Assembly: GCA_002292945.1 (NCBI GenBank)
Contig: DBCG01000051.1
Location: 1-7,191 of the forward strand
Direction of reading: 5' to 3'
Source: Proteobacteria bacterium UBA964
GTDB lineage: Bacteria; Pseudomonadota; Gammaproteobacteria; Steroidobacterales; Steroidobacteraceae
Length of the DNA: 7,191 bases
Shown: positions 6,601-7,191 of the stretch, one piece after another
Numbering within the stretch: position 1 is the stretch's first letter
Layout of the letters: each line of letters opens with the position of its first letter
Notes under the pieces: generated by a model
What the model saw: the letters and a program-made list of their open reading frames with translations, nothing else
Told to the model about the DNA's origin: nothing
Databases searched by the model: none
Made by a program: the position numbers and the translations under genes

Positions 6601-6606
6601 GCAGGC

Positions 6607-6639
6607 GGTCGATTGACGGTCTCAGTCGGGCCGTCGACC
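6607..6639 (+). repeat. Predicted leader hairpin upstream of the DUF1566 gene
   Basis: GGTC-gatt-GACGG (6607-6619) can pair with CCGTC-GACC (6631-6639). This makes a 9-bp GC-rich stem with a 4-base bulge on the 5' side and an 11-base loop. It lies about 25 bases downstream of the likely transcript start (near 6584) and about 28 bases before the ATG at 6668. It could affect mRNA stability or translation, or be a chance fold in GC-rich DNA. No T-run follows, so it is not a clear attenuator. Confidence 0.3.
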
Positions 6640-6667
6640 AGGCCACCCGTTCAGATGAGTCCTTAGG

Positions 6668-7191
6668 ATGTCCGTGCGCTCGGTCGCTGGGATGATCATG
6701 GGGATCGTCATCGTCGCCCTCACGGCGTCGATGGCGACGCTATCGGTCGCCCAAGGTGCCCGGGTGTCTGAGCCGACGCCCACCCAACTCGCAGAATTCA
6801 CGATCCGCGATCGTGCGGCTGGCCTTGAATGGCTACGGTGCTCGGTGGGCCAGGTGTGGAACGGATCCACCTGCATCGGCGTGGCGCAGACGCTCACCTT
6901 GGCGCAAGCGGAACAGGCCGCCGCGATGGCGAGCCGCGAACTCGGGGGTTCTTGGCGTCTGCCGACGCTCCCCGAACTGCGGCAGCTTCTCTGCGTCGAC
7001 TGCAAGCCACCGAAGATCGATGGCCGCCTCTATCCGAACACGATGGCGACGGCCTATTGGACCTCCTCGGAGAACGATTGGTCCCTCGGCCGATACTGGA
7101 GCTTGAACTTCCATACCGGTCATTCTTTCGGCAGGAATGCGCAGGACACGGCCCGTCACGTGAGGTTGGTCCGCGATCTGCCGCGCCCTAA
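6668..7191 (+). CDS. Secreted DUF1566 (Lcl C-terminal-like) domain protein, 3' partial
   Basis: Reading from ATG 6668 gives 174 codons with no stop, and the frame runs off the right edge with two bases left over. Residues 1-29 look like a signal peptide (R4, then MIMGIVIVALTA, ending SVAQG), so the product should be exported. The rest matches the DUF1566/Lcl C-terminal domain (Legionella collagen-like adhesin C-terminus, C-type-lectin/FGE-like fold): RDRAAGLEWLRCSVGQVWNG, then GGSWRLPTLPELRQLL (93-108), CKPPKID, AYWTSSE (129-135), RYWSLNF (142-148) and the terminal HVRLVR (164-169). Cysteines C58, C69, C109 and C112 may form two disulfides, as expected for an exported protein. The domain looks nearly complete, so the stop is probably close beyond the edge. 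The TAA at 7189-7191 is in another frame. No strong ribosome binding site precedes the ATG; ATG 6692 is an alternative but loses the basic n-region. Ligand unknown. Confidence 0.82.
   Translation, partial: MSVRSVAGMIMGIVIVALTASMATLSVAQGARVSEPTPTQLAEFTIRDRAAGLEWLRCSVGQVWNGSTCIGVAQTLTLAQAEQAAAMASRELGGSWRLPTLPELRQLLCVDCKPPKIDGRLYPNTMATAYWTSSENDWSLGRYWSLNFHTGHSFGRNAQDTARHVRLVRDLPRP

Noticed and set aside
6829..7191. Plus-strand ORF closing with TAA at the window end
   Set aside because: Off-frame to the DUF1566 coding sequence and without recognisable domain; the stop at the edge is coincidental.

Overview
The window is GC-rich bacterial chromosome with dense, mostly G/C-ending codons. It carries seven protein genes and no RNA genes, insertion sequences or CRISPR arrays that I can see. 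The gene set is a SIMPL-domain protein, a DUF885 secreted metallopeptidase-like protein, a low-molecular-weight-phosphatase type arsenate reductase with an ACR3 pump, a PomA/PomB-type flagellar stator pair, and a DUF1566 (Lcl-like) secreted protein. This suggests a flagellated Gram-negative proteobacterium. A gammaproteobacterium of the Xanthomonadales/Lysobacterales kind is my best guess, but only an inference from gene families.

Layout. Positions 1-744 (+) hold the 3' part of a SIMPL-domain gene whose start lies left of the window. It meets the DUF885 gene (2555-741, -) tail to tail, sharing the four bases TTAG as two opposite stop codons. A 67-bp spacer with a perfect 16-bp hairpin/operator-like palindrome separates DUF885 from a divergent two-gene arsenic operon, arsC (2623-3123, +) and acr3 (3146-4177, +). 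That operon has no arsR in the window. The operon converges on a minus-strand motor operon, pomA (6500-5733), pomB (5724-4576) and a small unrecognised gene (4574-4194), over a 16-bp gap with a hairpin candidate. A 167-bp AT-richer intergenic region (6501-6667) carries divergent promoter-like signals and two inverted repeats. It leads rightward into a DUF1566 gene starting at 6668 that runs off the right edge.

How the genes work together. ArsC reduces arsenate to arsenite and ACR3 exports arsenite, making a minimal detoxification pair. PomA and PomB form the ion-driven stator of the flagellar motor. The third gene starts one base after the pomB stop and is probably translationally coupled to it, so it may act with the stator. 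The SIMPL, DUF885 and DUF1566 proteins all carry export signals or a membrane anchor and probably act in the cell envelope, but nothing in the sequence ties them to one pathway.

Most notable: PomB is longer than the usual family length and appears to hold a degenerate second copy of the first half of its OmpA-like domain, and the small pomB-coupled gene is unrecognised. I found no clear sign of a wholly new multi-gene system; most of the window is ordinary chromosomal content.
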